Assembly (NCBI GenBank): GCA_050179645.1
Contig: JBFXEX010000094.1
Span: forward strand, 1-22,546
DNA length: 22,546 nt
Reading direction: 5' to 3'
From: VAZQ01 sp050179645
Lineage (GTDB): Bacteria > Pseudomonadota > Alphaproteobacteria > Rhizobiales > Xanthobacteraceae
Positions 7,798 through 14,747 of the stretch are shown piece after piece. The notes under the pieces are model-generated. The model did no database searches. It saw only the letters and a list, made by a program, of their open reading frames with translations, and was not told where the DNA came from. Position 1 is the first letter of the stretch. Each line of letters begins with the position of its first letter. The position numbers and the translations under genes are program-made.

Positions 7798-7911
7798 CAG
7801 GTGCTCGGTGGCTATGGCTTTATCGCCGAGTATCCAGTATCCCGCATGTAAGGTGCGGCGCGCCACGAGGGGCTGGGCGGCGGCACGACCGAGACACCCG
7901 CAGCACTACCC
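7798..7911 (+). pseudogene. Acyl-CoA dehydrogenase C-terminal remnant with a nonsense codon
   Basis: A plus-strand frame reads QVLGGYGFIAEYPVSRM, a stop TAA at 7849-7851, then GAARHEGLGGGTTET. This matches the end of acyl-CoA dehydrogenases (consensus: Q-x-x-GG-x-G, E-x-P, RMYRDAR, then I-x-GGT-x-E). The distance from the Met to the GGGTTE motif equals the family spacing with no gap. The stop replaces the Tyr that follows Met, and the next Arg and Asp have become Gly and Ala. Nothing recognisable remains upstream of 7798. It is therefore a decayed fragment in the 400-bp gap before the amidohydrolase, and possible evidence of a lost beta-oxidation-like step. Confidence 0.7.
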
Positions 7912-7992
7912 GCCCGCGCACGGACGCATGGCGCTCCGCCGATCGTCGATCGTCAGGGAATTGGAAATCGTCGCAACAGTGAGAGACAAACG

Positions 7993-9000
7993 ATGCGCTA
8001 CATCGATGCCTACAATCATTTCAGCCCAAAGCGCTATTTTGAAGCATTTCTTGAATCGCCGCTTGGACGCAAAGATATTGGCAAACGCGCGCGTGGCGTG
8101 CCCGCACTCTACGATCTCGATGTTCGACTCAAGGTGGTGGATCAGTTTCCCGACTATACGCAGGTGCTTTCGATCGGTTTGCCGACGGTCGACCGTTTGT
8201 GGGGGCCCGACCAGGCCCCAGAAATGGCGAAGCTCGCCAACGACGGGTTGGCGGAGGTTGTGGCAAAGCATCCCGACCGTTTCGCCGGCTACTCCGCCGT
8301 GGTGCCGATGAACGCCCCCGGTGCGGCCGTTCAGGAAGCTGAACGCGCGCTGCGAAACGGTGCTAACGCCATTCAACTCGGCACGAACGTCAACGGCAAG
8401 CCGATCGATGGCAAGGAGTTCTGGCCGCTCTACGAAGTGATCGAGAAGTCCGGCAGGCCGATCCTGCTGCATCCGGCGCGTACGCGCGAAATGCCGGATT
8501 ACGTCGGCGAGGACAAGTCCAAATATGAGATCAACAGCGTACTCGGCTGGCCGTTCGAAACGGCGGTCACCCTGTCGCGATTCATATTCTCGAAAATCAT
8601 GGACACCTATCCGGCGCTCAAGATCGTTTCGCATCATCTCGGCGGGGTTCTGCCCTACCTTGAAGGCCGTCTCGCCCACTCCTTTGATCAGCTCGGTGTG
8701 CGAACCTCCGACGAGGACTATGAAACCCTTCGCAAGAGCCTCAAGAAGCGACCGTTCGACTACTTCAAGGATTTTTACGGTGACACTGCGATCGAAGGTG
8801 TCCGCGCGCCGATGATTTGCGGCATCGATTTTTTCGGCGCCGATCATGTGCTGTTTGCTTCGGACAGCCCCTTCGACAAGGAAAAAGGGCCGGGGTATAT
8901 CCGGTCGACGATTGCGGTTCTGGACTCCCTTAACTTAGATCCGGTCGATCGTGAAAAAATCTGTTACCGCAACGCCCAGAAGCTGTTCGGTGTAACGTAG
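7993..9000 (+). CDS. Amidohydrolase-2 family (ACMSD-like metal-dependent hydrolase/decarboxylase)
   Basis: 335-residue TIM-barrel protein of the amidohydrolase-2 family, which includes ACMSD, gamma-resorcylate decarboxylase and related non-oxidative decarboxylases or hydrolases. Likely metal ligands are His160 (PILLHPART), His214 or His215 (IVSHHLGGVLPYLEGR) and Asp291 (LFASDSPFD). The N-terminal site reads IDAYNHF: His9 is kept, but Tyr7 replaces the usual first His of D-x-H-x-H, a variation also known among decarboxylase-type members (which may have Glu there). The upstream ribosome site is weak (GAGAG about 8 bp before the ATG). It stands alone on the plus strand, after the dehydrogenase remnant and convergent with the CFA-synthase operon. 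It is likely to act on an aromatic or ring-cleavage acid. Confidence 0.85.
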   Translation: MRYIDAYNHFSPKRYFEAFLESPLGRKDIGKRARGVPALYDLDVRLKVVDQFPDYTQVLSIGLPTVDRLWGPDQAPEMAKLANDGLAEVVAKHPDRFAGYSAVVPMNAPGAAVQEAERALRNGANAIQLGTNVNGKPIDGKEFWPLYEVIEKSGRPILLHPARTREMPDYVGEDKSKYEINSVLGWPFETAVTLSRFIFSKIMDTYPALKIVSHHLGGVLPYLEGRLAHSFDQLGVRTSDEDYETLRKSLKKRPFDYFKDFYGDTAIEGVRAPMICGIDFFGADHVLFASDSPFDKEKGPGYIRSTIAVLDSLNLDPVDREKICYRNAQKLFGVT

Positions 9001-9054
9001 AATCGGGCAGGGCAACCTCCATGCGGGCGCGGCTCGTTCAGTTCACGCCCAAGC

Positions 9055-10287
9055 TTAGGGTCGCAGGCACTTGAAGAAGCTTACGTCGATCGCGCCGGCC
9101 TCGAAGCCTGCCTGGCAGTACGCGAGATAGTACTCCCACATCCGCTTGAAGCGCTGGTCGAAACCGAGTGGCTCGATCGCGGGCCAGGCAGTCTCGAAGC
9201 GCCGCCGCCATTCCTCGATAGTGCGGGCATAACTTGATCCGAAGGACGCCGTCCGGACCGGCCGCAGTCCTACGCCGGCCGCTTCTCTCGCGATGATCTG
9301 CTTGGTCGGCAGCATGCCGCCCGGGAAGATGTATTTCTGGATGAAATCCGGCTGCCGCCGGTATCGCGCGAACCGGGTCTCATCGACTGTGATGACCTGC
9401 AGCACCGCGATGCCGCCGGGACGCAGGCTGTCCCGCAACTTGGCGAAATAGGTCGGCCAGTAGGCTTCGCCGACCGCTTCCAGCATTTCGATTGAGACGA
9501 TGCGGTCGAAACGGCCCTCGATATCGCGATAGTCCTGCAAACGAAGCTCGCAACGGCCTGACTGCGCTTCGAGACTCAGGCGCCTTTGCGCGTAGGCAAG
9601 CTGCTCGGTCGATAACGTGATTCCGGTGACGCTGCAGGCGGTGGTATTCATGAGCCGCTCGGCCAGCGCCCCCCACCCGCAGCCGATTTCCAGCACGCGT
9701 TCGCCGCCCGTGAGCTCGAGCAGTTCGCACACGCGGTCGAGCTTGGCCTCCTGCGCGCCTTCCAGCGTCTGATGCGGCGACGAAAACACTCCGGCCGAAT
9801 ACGACATGCCGGCATCGAGCCAGAGCCGGTAGAACGCGTTGCCCAGATCGTAATGCGCGGCAATGTTGCGCCGACTGCCGCGGCGGGTGTTGCGGTTCAT
9901 CGCATGGCGAAAGCGCAGCCATGGCCGCGGCGTTCGCAGGCTGTGCAGCGGACCGGCTGCGGCGCCATTGCGGGCGCCCAAGGTCAGCAGGGCCGTCAGG
10001 TTGGGCGACGACCATTCTCCCGCGATGTAGCTTTCGGCAACGCCGATATCCCAGCCGAACGCGAGGCGGATGAGCAGCCGCCAGTTGTGGATCGACAGCC
10101 TCGCGCGCGGGCCGTCCTCGCTGCCTCCCAACGTCAGTCGGCCGCCCTTCGGCGTGTCGATCACGAGCTCGCCGCAAGCCAGATGGCCGACAAGTCGCCG
10201 CAACGCGGCGGCGGCGAGCGATTGCGTGGGGCTCGCTTCTGAGGAGGCGATCGCGGGCGAGATTGCTGTCTGATGTTCGACGATCAT
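9055..10287 (-). CDS. Cyclopropane-fatty-acid-synthase-like SAM methyltransferase
   Basis: 410-residue member of the CFA synthase family, which methylates the cis double bond of phospholipid acyl chains using S-adenosylmethionine at the membrane surface. Features: an N-terminal SCP2-like region, AHYDLGNAFYRLWLDAGMSYS, the SAM motif VLEIGCGWGALAERL, DYRDIEGRFDRIVSIEMLEAV, FIQKYIFPGGMLPT, and the family ending YCQAGFEAGAIDVSFF. The ATG at 10285-10287 is chosen because it overlaps the stop of the upstream DUF1365 gene as ATGA; longer starts read into that gene. It is the last gene of a three-gene minus operon whose promoter matches the SigE motif. Homologues of this trio make cyclopropane, branched or furan-type fatty acids in Rhodobacter under SigE-ChrR control. 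Confidence 0.92.
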   Translation of the reverse strand: MIVEHQTAISPAIASSEASPTQSLAAAALRRLVGHLACGELVIDTPKGGRLTLGGSEDGPRARLSIHNWRLLIRLAFGWDIGVAESYIAGEWSSPNLTALLTLGARNGAAAGPLHSLRTPRPWLRFRHAMNRNTRRGSRRNIAAHYDLGNAFYRLWLDAGMSYSAGVFSSPHQTLEGAQEAKLDRVCELLELTGGERVLEIGCGWGALAERLMNTTACSVTGITLSTEQLAYAQRRLSLEAQSGRCELRLQDYRDIEGRFDRIVSIEMLEAVGEAYWPTYFAKLRDSLRPGGIAVLQVITVDETRFARYRRQPDFIQKYIFPGGMLPTKQIIAREAAGVGLRPVRTASFGSSYARTIEEWRRRFETAWPAIEPLGFDQRFKRMWEYYLAYCQAGFEAGAIDVSFFKCLRP

Positions 10288-11081
10288 CTGGGGCGATCTG
10301 CAACGGAGGACGTGACGGCGACGACGGTGACAGGCAATTCCGGCGGCGGGGAGCGCGGGCGCAAGGCGATGCGCTTCGCCCAAAGCCGCAGCGCTTCCCA
10401 ATGGATCGCGCCGATGACCTTGAGGGTGACCGCCGGGATTGTCAGAAAGACGCGCAGCAATGTTCGGTCGGTGAGAGGCTGGCGGGTGCCGCTCAAAACG
10501 GCGCTCAGAATCGGCTGCGCCGGCGAACTCGCGCAGATGCCGACGACGAGCCTTTCGTCGGGACCTTCGATCCGGAAGTCGTAGCGCATCTCCAGGTCGA
10601 GAAACGGCGACACATAGAACAGCTTGCGGCAGCGCTGGCGCAGCGCCGCGGTATCATGCTCAGTCCGAATGACGTAGCTGTGGCGCTCGGAGAAGGTGTT
10701 GTGGACCTGGTAGATCAGCGCGGCGAGCGCACCGTCCGCGCGATAGCAAAAAAAAATGCTCAGTGGATTGAAGCAATAACCCAACGTCCGTGGCATGCAG
10801 AGCAACTGGATACGCCCTCCGTCGATGTCGATACCGGCGTCCCGCAGACTTGCATGGGTCTGCGCGCGCAAGGGCGTGGCGCTGCCATCACCATGATCAC
10901 GGTCGTACAGGCTGAACACGTTCGGCCCGTTATACGAGAACCAACGCAGGCGGTCGGACAGGATATCGAGCTCGTCGAGGTCGAGCAAAAGCCAGAATGC
11001 GCGATAACGGAAGCGATGCCGGCGGGGGTGAAGCCGCCGGTGCATCACCGATCCGGTATAGAGCGACGAACGCACAGTCAT
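10284..11081 (-). CDS. DUF1365 family protein
   Basis: 265-residue DUF1365 protein with no assigned reaction. Family text includes YTGSVMHRRLHPRRHRFRYR at the N-terminus and LGYCFNPLSIFFCYR with its conserved NP-S/L-x-x-YC region. It also has VHNTFSERHSYV and KLFYVSPFLDLEMRYDF, with the conserved K-x-F-x-VSPF. DUF1365 genes almost always sit between a flavoprotein amine-oxidase-like gene and a CFA-synthase-like gene, exactly as here, so a role in modifying membrane acyl chains is inferred. It is translationally coupled at both ends by ATGA overlaps (11078-11081 and 10284-10287). A short hydrophobic stretch near residues 205-220 may contact the membrane. Confidence 0.9.
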   Translation of the reverse strand: MTVRSSLYTGSVMHRRLHPRRHRFRYRAFWLLLDLDELDILSDRLRWFSYNGPNVFSLYDRDHGDGSATPLRAQTHASLRDAGIDIDGGRIQLLCMPRTLGYCFNPLSIFFCYRADGALAALIYQVHNTFSERHSYVIRTEHDTAALRQRCRKLFYVSPFLDLEMRYDFRIEGPDERLVVGICASSPAQPILSAVLSGTRQPLTDRTLLRVFLTIPAVTLKVIGAIHWEALRLWAKRIALRPRSPPPELPVTVVAVTSSVADRPR

Positions 11082-12433
11082 GCCAGCAGTTCCGTTGTAC
11101 CGGCCGCGGCCGATCTGGCGGTCAGCACAATACGCCCCGACTCATTTGGCACTTGCCAGGGGCGCCGCACGCCGCCGAGCTGTTCGGCGACCGCGAGCCC
11201 GGCCTGCAGCCCGTCCTCATGGAAGCCGGCGCCGAAATACGCGCCACAGAACCAGGTGTTGCGCTGGCCCTGCAGTAGCCACAGCTTGCGTTGTGCCGCC
11301 AGGGAGCGAGGATCGAATGCGGGGTGTTCATAGACCTCGCTGTGCAGCAGGGTGCCGGCGCGCGGCGGATGTGGCGGATTGAGCGTCACGAACAATGGCC
11401 TGTCGCTGTTGATGTTCTGCAAGAGGTTCATCCAATACGTCACGCACACTTGGTCGCACGGCTTGTGGCGGCTGCCGAGATAATTCCAACTCGACCAGAC
11501 GGCGCGCCGCTTCGGCATGAAGCTTTCGTCGGTGTGCAGAACCGCGAGATTGCGGCTGTAGCGGAAAGCGCCGAGCAAATTGCGCTCCGCTTCACTCGGG
11601 TCGGCGAGCGCGGCGAGCGCCTGGTCGGCATGCGAAGCCATCACCACGTGATCGAACCGTTCCGAGTGTCCGCTCATGTCGGTGACGGTCACGCCGTTGT
11701 CGCCTCGACGCACCGCCCGCACCCCGCGGTCGCGCCGGATCCGATCGACGAACGGGCGGCTCAGTCGCTCGACATAGCTGCGGCTGCCTCCCGTCACGGT
11801 CTCCCACGGCGGCCGCTCGCGTAGTCGCAGCAGGCCATGGTTCTCATGAAACCGGATAAACGCCGCCGCCGAGTAGGCCATCATCTCGGTGGGCGTCGCC
11901 GACCAGATGGCGCCTGCCATCGGCAGCAGGTGATCGTCGCGAAACGCTTCGCTGTAGCCGCCCTGCCTCAGGTAGTCGCCAAGCGTGGTCTGATGTTCTT
12001 CGAGGTGGGGCGCGTCGAGCGGCGCTTCACGATAGAAGCGCGTCAGGTCGGCCAGCATCGACCAGAACCGCGGTCGCAGAATATTGACCGGCTGGCCAAA
12101 CAGTCCCCTGAGCCCGGTGCCGGAATATTCGAGTGCGCCGTCGTCCATTGAGACCGCGAACGACATCTCGGAGATTTCGGTCGGCACGCCGAGCAGATCG
12201 AACAGCGCCGCGAGATTGGGGTAAGCCTTGCGGTTGAATACAATGAACCCGGTATCGACCGGAATGCTGGCGCCGCCAACCGACGCGAGGACCGTATTGG
12301 AGTGCCCGCCGATGCGGTCGGCGCGCTCGTATACCGTGACATCGTGGCGCTCGCTCAGCAGCCAGGCGGCCGAAAGTCCGGAGATTCCGGTGCCAACGAC
12401 CGCAATCCTTAGTCTAGAATTCCTAAGATGCAC
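11078..12433 (-). CDS. FAD-dependent oxidoreductase, UfaA/amine-oxidase-like
   Basis: 451-residue flavoprotein. The N-terminus has the FAD dinucleotide fold: IAVVGTGISGLSAAWLL, then the acidic strand end VTVYERADRIGGHSNT. The C-terminus carries the second FAD contact, TWFCGAYFGAGFHEDGL. It resembles amine oxidase or phytoene-desaturase-like proteins, and specifically the proteins paired with DUF1365 and CFA-synthase genes. The R. sphaeroides homologue, UfaA in my recollection, is needed for trans/furan fatty acid formation under the singlet-oxygen sigma factor. The start is GTG at 12431-12433, with AGGAG about 11 bp upstream; no ATG fits the frame. It is the first gene of the minus operon, about 58 bp after a SigE-type promoter. 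Confidence 0.88.
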   Translation of the reverse strand: MHLRNSRLRIAVVGTGISGLSAAWLLSERHDVTVYERADRIGGHSNTVLASVGGASIPVDTGFIVFNRKAYPNLAALFDLLGVPTEISEMSFAVSMDDGALEYSGTGLRGLFGQPVNILRPRFWSMLADLTRFYREAPLDAPHLEEHQTTLGDYLRQGGYSEAFRDDHLLPMAGAIWSATPTEMMAYSAAAFIRFHENHGLLRLRERPPWETVTGGSRSYVERLSRPFVDRIRRDRGVRAVRRGDNGVTVTDMSGHSERFDHVVMASHADQALAALADPSEAERNLLGAFRYSRNLAVLHTDESFMPKRRAVWSSWNYLGSRHKPCDQVCVTYWMNLLQNINSDRPLFVTLNPPHPPRAGTLLHSEVYEHPAFDPRSLAAQRKLWLLQGQRNTWFCGAYFGAGFHEDGLQAGLAVAEQLGGVRRPWQVPNESGRIVLTARSAAAGTTELLA

Positions 12434-12490
12434 GATGATCGAATGCTCCTGCGGCAGCGCGGTTTGAACTGCGTGACTTCCACGCCCCTC

Positions 12491-12517
12491 AAACGATGGA
12501 CGTGGGGGCTTGGATCA
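12491..12517 (-). promoter_or_regulatory. SigE (ECF11)-type promoter of the flavoprotein/DUF1365/CFA operon
   Basis: On the minus strand the -35 box TGATCC occupies 12517-12512. A 16-bp spacer and the -10 box CGTTT (12495-12491) follow. This matches what I recall of the R. sphaeroides SigE consensus (TGATCC, about 18 bp, TAAGA). The predicted start near 12484 leaves a leader of about 50 nt before the GTG. It is paired back to back with the plus-strand copy. Confidence 0.75.
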
Positions 12518-12540
12518 CCGCGCCTCCGGCTGCCGCTGGG

Positions 12541-12567
12541 TGATCCAACCGGGGATCTGCGTCGTTT
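12541..12567 (+). promoter_or_regulatory. SigE (ECF11)-type autoregulatory promoter of the sigma factor operon
   Basis: TGATCC at 12541-12546, a 16-bp spacer and CGTTT at 12563-12567. The architecture is identical to the divergent minus-strand promoter, and their -35 boxes are 23 bp apart. The predicted start near 12575 gives a leader of about 106 nt before the ATG at 12681. It implies positive autoregulation of the sigma factor. Confidence 0.75.
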
Positions 12568-12680
12568 CCCTGGCTATGCATCTCGCCGCCCCGAGTCCCG
12601 CTGCGCCGGTTGCCCCCGCGGTCCTTGCCTGGCTGCGGTGGGCGGTACCGCTTGGTGGCACGCCCAGTCGGCAAATCCGC

Positions 12681-13262
12681 ATGACCACTGACAATAACGG
12701 CACGGCCGGCGCCGCGGCGTGGGGAGCGCTGATAGAGGCGGTTGCGGTGCGCCAGGACCGGGCGGCATTCGCCAGCCTGTTCGAATTTTTTGCGCCGCGG
12801 ATCAAAGCCTATATGCAGCGCTCAGGCGCCAGCGAGGCCAGCGCCGAGGAACTGGCGCAGGAAACCATGCTGATGGTCTGGCGCAAGGCCGATCTGTTCG
12901 ATCCGTTGAGTACGGGCGCATCGGCCTGGATATTCACCATCGCGCGCAACCTGCGAATCGACGCCCATCGCCGGGCCAGCCGCGGCGGCATGACCGAAGC
13001 CGTCGATGTCGACCTGGAATTCCAGGTGGACGAGCGACCGCAGCCCGATTCGCAGGTGGCGAGCGGTCAGTCGGAGCAACGGGTCCGTTCGGCGCTGTCA
13101 CAGTTGTCGCCGGAGCAGATGCGCGTGGTGGAACTGTCGTTCTACGAGGAGAAGGCGCACGCGGAAATCGCGCAGATGCTGGGAATCCCCTTGGGAACGG
13201 TCAAATCGCGCTTGCGGCTCGCCATGAACCGTCTGCGCAATCTGCTGAGCGAACTGTCATGA
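12681..13262 (+). CDS. rpoE: ECF11-type RNA polymerase sigma factor (RpoE/SigE, singlet-oxygen type)
   Basis: 193-residue ECF sigma factor. Region 2 (about 30-100) contains AFASLFEFFAPRIKAYM, ELAQETMLMVWRKADLFD and AWIFTIARNLRIDAHRR. Region 4 (about 135-190) contains LSPEQMRVVELSF and the helix-turn-helix HAEIAQMLGIPLGTVKSRLRLAM. With ChrR as the next gene it belongs to the ECF11 group, which in Rhodobacter and Caulobacter responds to singlet oxygen and some peroxides. The ATG at 12681 gives the usual family length, although no strong ribosome site precedes it. An in-frame ATG at 12576 would add 35 low-complexity residues. It overlaps chrR by ATGA (13259-13262), coupling sigma and anti-sigma translation. 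It is probably autoregulated from the TGATCC promoter at 12541. Confidence 0.93.
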   Translation: MTTDNNGTAGAAAWGALIEAVAVRQDRAAFASLFEFFAPRIKAYMQRSGASEASAEELAQETMLMVWRKADLFDPLSTGASAWIFTIARNLRIDAHRRASRGGMTEAVDVDLEFQVDERPQPDSQVASGQSEQRVRSALSQLSPEQMRVVELSFYEEKAHAEIAQMLGIPLGTVKSRLRLAMNRLRNLLSELS

Positions 13263-13909
13263 TGATCGAGCATCATCCCGACGATTCATTGCTGGCCGGC
13301 TTCGCGGCCGGCACGCTGGACCACGGCCAGCATGTCGCCATCGCCACGCATCTGGTGTCCTGCTCGCGCTGCCGTGCGTTTACGCAAGCGATGGAACGGG
13401 TCGGCGGCGAACTGCTCAGCGGTCTGGCACCGGCCGCGATGTCGTCCGAGGCGCTTGCCGCAGTGGAAGCGCGGCTGGTCGCTCCGGCGCCGGCGGCGGT
13501 GGCCGGTGCAACGCTGACCGTTGCCGAGCAGGAAATTCCTGGCCTGCCGAAATTCGTGCGGCACTATCGCTTTGGTCGGTGGAAGTGGCTCGCGCCTAGG
13601 GTACATCTGCGGCCGATCGTTTTGCCGCATGCCAGCGAGACCCGGGTGTTCCTGCTGCGCTCGGGCCCCGGCACCCGGATGTTGCCGCACTCGCACTCCG
13701 GACTTGAGATGACCTGCGTGCTGTCGGGCGCGTTCGGTCAGGATGGCGCCCACTATGGGCCCGGCGATTTCGACATGGGTGACGACACGATCGAGCATCG
13801 CCCGGTGGTCGAGGAAGGACAGGACTGCCTCTGTCTCGTCGCGATGCGTGGGAAACTTCAGCTACACGGATGGCTCGGTCGGCTGATCCAGCCATTCGTG
13901 CGGTTGTGA
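13259..13909 (+). CDS. chrR: ChrR-type zinc anti-sigma factor with C-terminal cupin domain
   Basis: 216-residue cytosolic anti-sigma factor that holds the upstream sigma factor inactive until singlet oxygen triggers its release. The N-terminal zinc anti-sigma domain has His6, His31, Cys35 and Cys38 (THLVSCSRC). These are the same numbers I recall for the zinc ligands of R. sphaeroides ChrR, which supports the ATG at 13259 as start. The C-terminal cupin domain (about 95-195) has His144 and His146 in LPHSHSGLE, Glu150 and His180, plus Cys190 and Cys192. These match the second zinc site and the dispensable Cys pair, shifted by three residues. Translation is coupled to rpoE by ATGA. DUF1295 follows 10 bp downstream. 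Confidence 0.93.
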   Translation: MMIEHHPDDSLLAGFAAGTLDHGQHVAIATHLVSCSRCRAFTQAMERVGGELLSGLAPAAMSSEALAAVEARLVAPAPAAVAGATLTVAEQEIPGLPKFVRHYRFGRWKWLAPRVHLRPIVLPHASETRVFLLRSGPGTRMLPHSHSGLEMTCVLSGAFGQDGAHYGPGDFDMGDDTIEHRPVVEEGQDCLCLVAMRGKLQLHGWLGRLIQPFVRL

Positions 13910-13919
13910 GCTGCGATCC

Positions 13920-14747
13920 GTGACGCTTCTGCAACTTGCGCTGGCTATTCTGCTGACCGGCGCGGCGCTGAGCCTCACGATGGCGGTGGGCTGGACGATC
14001 CAGCAGCGCAGCGGCAACTCCGGTTGGGTCGACGCATGCTGGTCACTGTCGGTCGGGACCGTCGCGGCCGTCGTGGCGATCTGGCCGCTGGAGCCGCATT
14101 GGCCGCACTGGCGGCAGTCCGCAGTCGCAATTCTCGTGCTGGCGTGGGGCCTGCGGCTGGGATTGCACATTGTCGGTCGCGCCCGGACCTCAGCGGACGA
14201 TCCGCGATACCGCAATTTGATCCAGCAATGGGGCGGAGACGCGCCGAGGCGCATGTTCTTGTTTTTGCAGTCGCAGGCTGCGGTGGGCGTGGTGCTGGCC
14301 GTGTCGATTGCGCTGGCGGCGCACAACCCGAATCCTGAGCTACGGCTTCAGGACGTTTTGGGGCTTGGAATTCTGCTGGTGGCAATTGCCGGCGAGGCGA
14401 TCGCTGATCGTCAGCTTCGCGCATTCAAAGCCAATCCGCAAAATCGTGGCAAGATTTGCGACGTCGGACTCTGGAGCCTGTCACGTCATCCGAACTATTT
14501 CTTCGAGTGGCTGACCTGGACCGCTTATCCAGTCATCGCTATCGACTTCGCCGGACACAATCCATACGGCTGGCTCGCGCTCGCGGCGCCGGCCTGCATG
14601 TACTGGGTTCTGGTGCACGTCTCGGGAATTCCGCCGCTAGAGCGGCACATGTTGCGGACCCGCGGAGATGCGTTCCGGCACTATCAGCTCCGGACTCGCG
14701 CGTTTTTCCCCTTCCCACAGGAGCTCTCGAGATTCAACTGGAGGTGA
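13920..14747 (+). CDS. DUF1295 integral membrane protein (steroid-reductase/ICMT-like)
   Basis: 275-residue membrane protein of the DUF1295 family with about six hydrophobic segments, for example residues 4-25, 38-58, 68-86, 120-138 and 205-228. The C-terminal signature LWSLSRHPNYFFEWLTW is the R-H-P-N-Y-F-x-E motif shared with 5-alpha-reductase-like and isoprenylcysteine-methyltransferase-like proteins, where it binds the NADPH or SAM cofactor. It starts at GTG (13920) just 10 bp after chrR, so it belongs to the sigma factor operon. Lipid-modifying or lipid-reducing activity in the singlet-oxygen response is inferred. Its last 14 bp overlap the end of the convergent DUF2177 gene. Confidence 0.85.
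   Translation: MTLLQLALAILLTGAALSLTMAVGWTIQQRSGNSGWVDACWSLSVGTVAAVVAIWPLEPHWPHWRQSAVAILVLAWGLRLGLHIVGRARTSADDPRYRNLIQQWGGDAPRRMFLFLQSQAAVGVVLAVSIALAAHNPNPELRLQDVLGLGILLVAIAGEAIADRQLRAFKANPQNRGKICDVGLWSLSRHPNYFFEWLTWTAYPVIAIDFAGHNPYGWLALAAPACMYWVLVHVSGIPPLERHMLRTRGDAFRHYQLRTRAFFPFPQELSRFNWR

Noticed and set aside
10263..11333. Long plus-strand open frame opposite the DUF1365 and flavoprotein genes
   Set aside because: It is the antisense shadow of well-recognised minus-strand genes in GC-rich DNA, and its translation is low-information and Arg-rich.
12719..13258. N-terminal extension of chrR through the rpoE gene
   Set aside because: It is an out-of-frame reading of rpoE; the ATGA overlap and the zinc-ligand numbering fix the chrR start at 13259.
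13884..13910. TGATCC near the end of chrR as a promoter for DUF1295
   Set aside because: It lies inside coding sequence, and GTGAG rather than CGTT is found 16 bp downstream.
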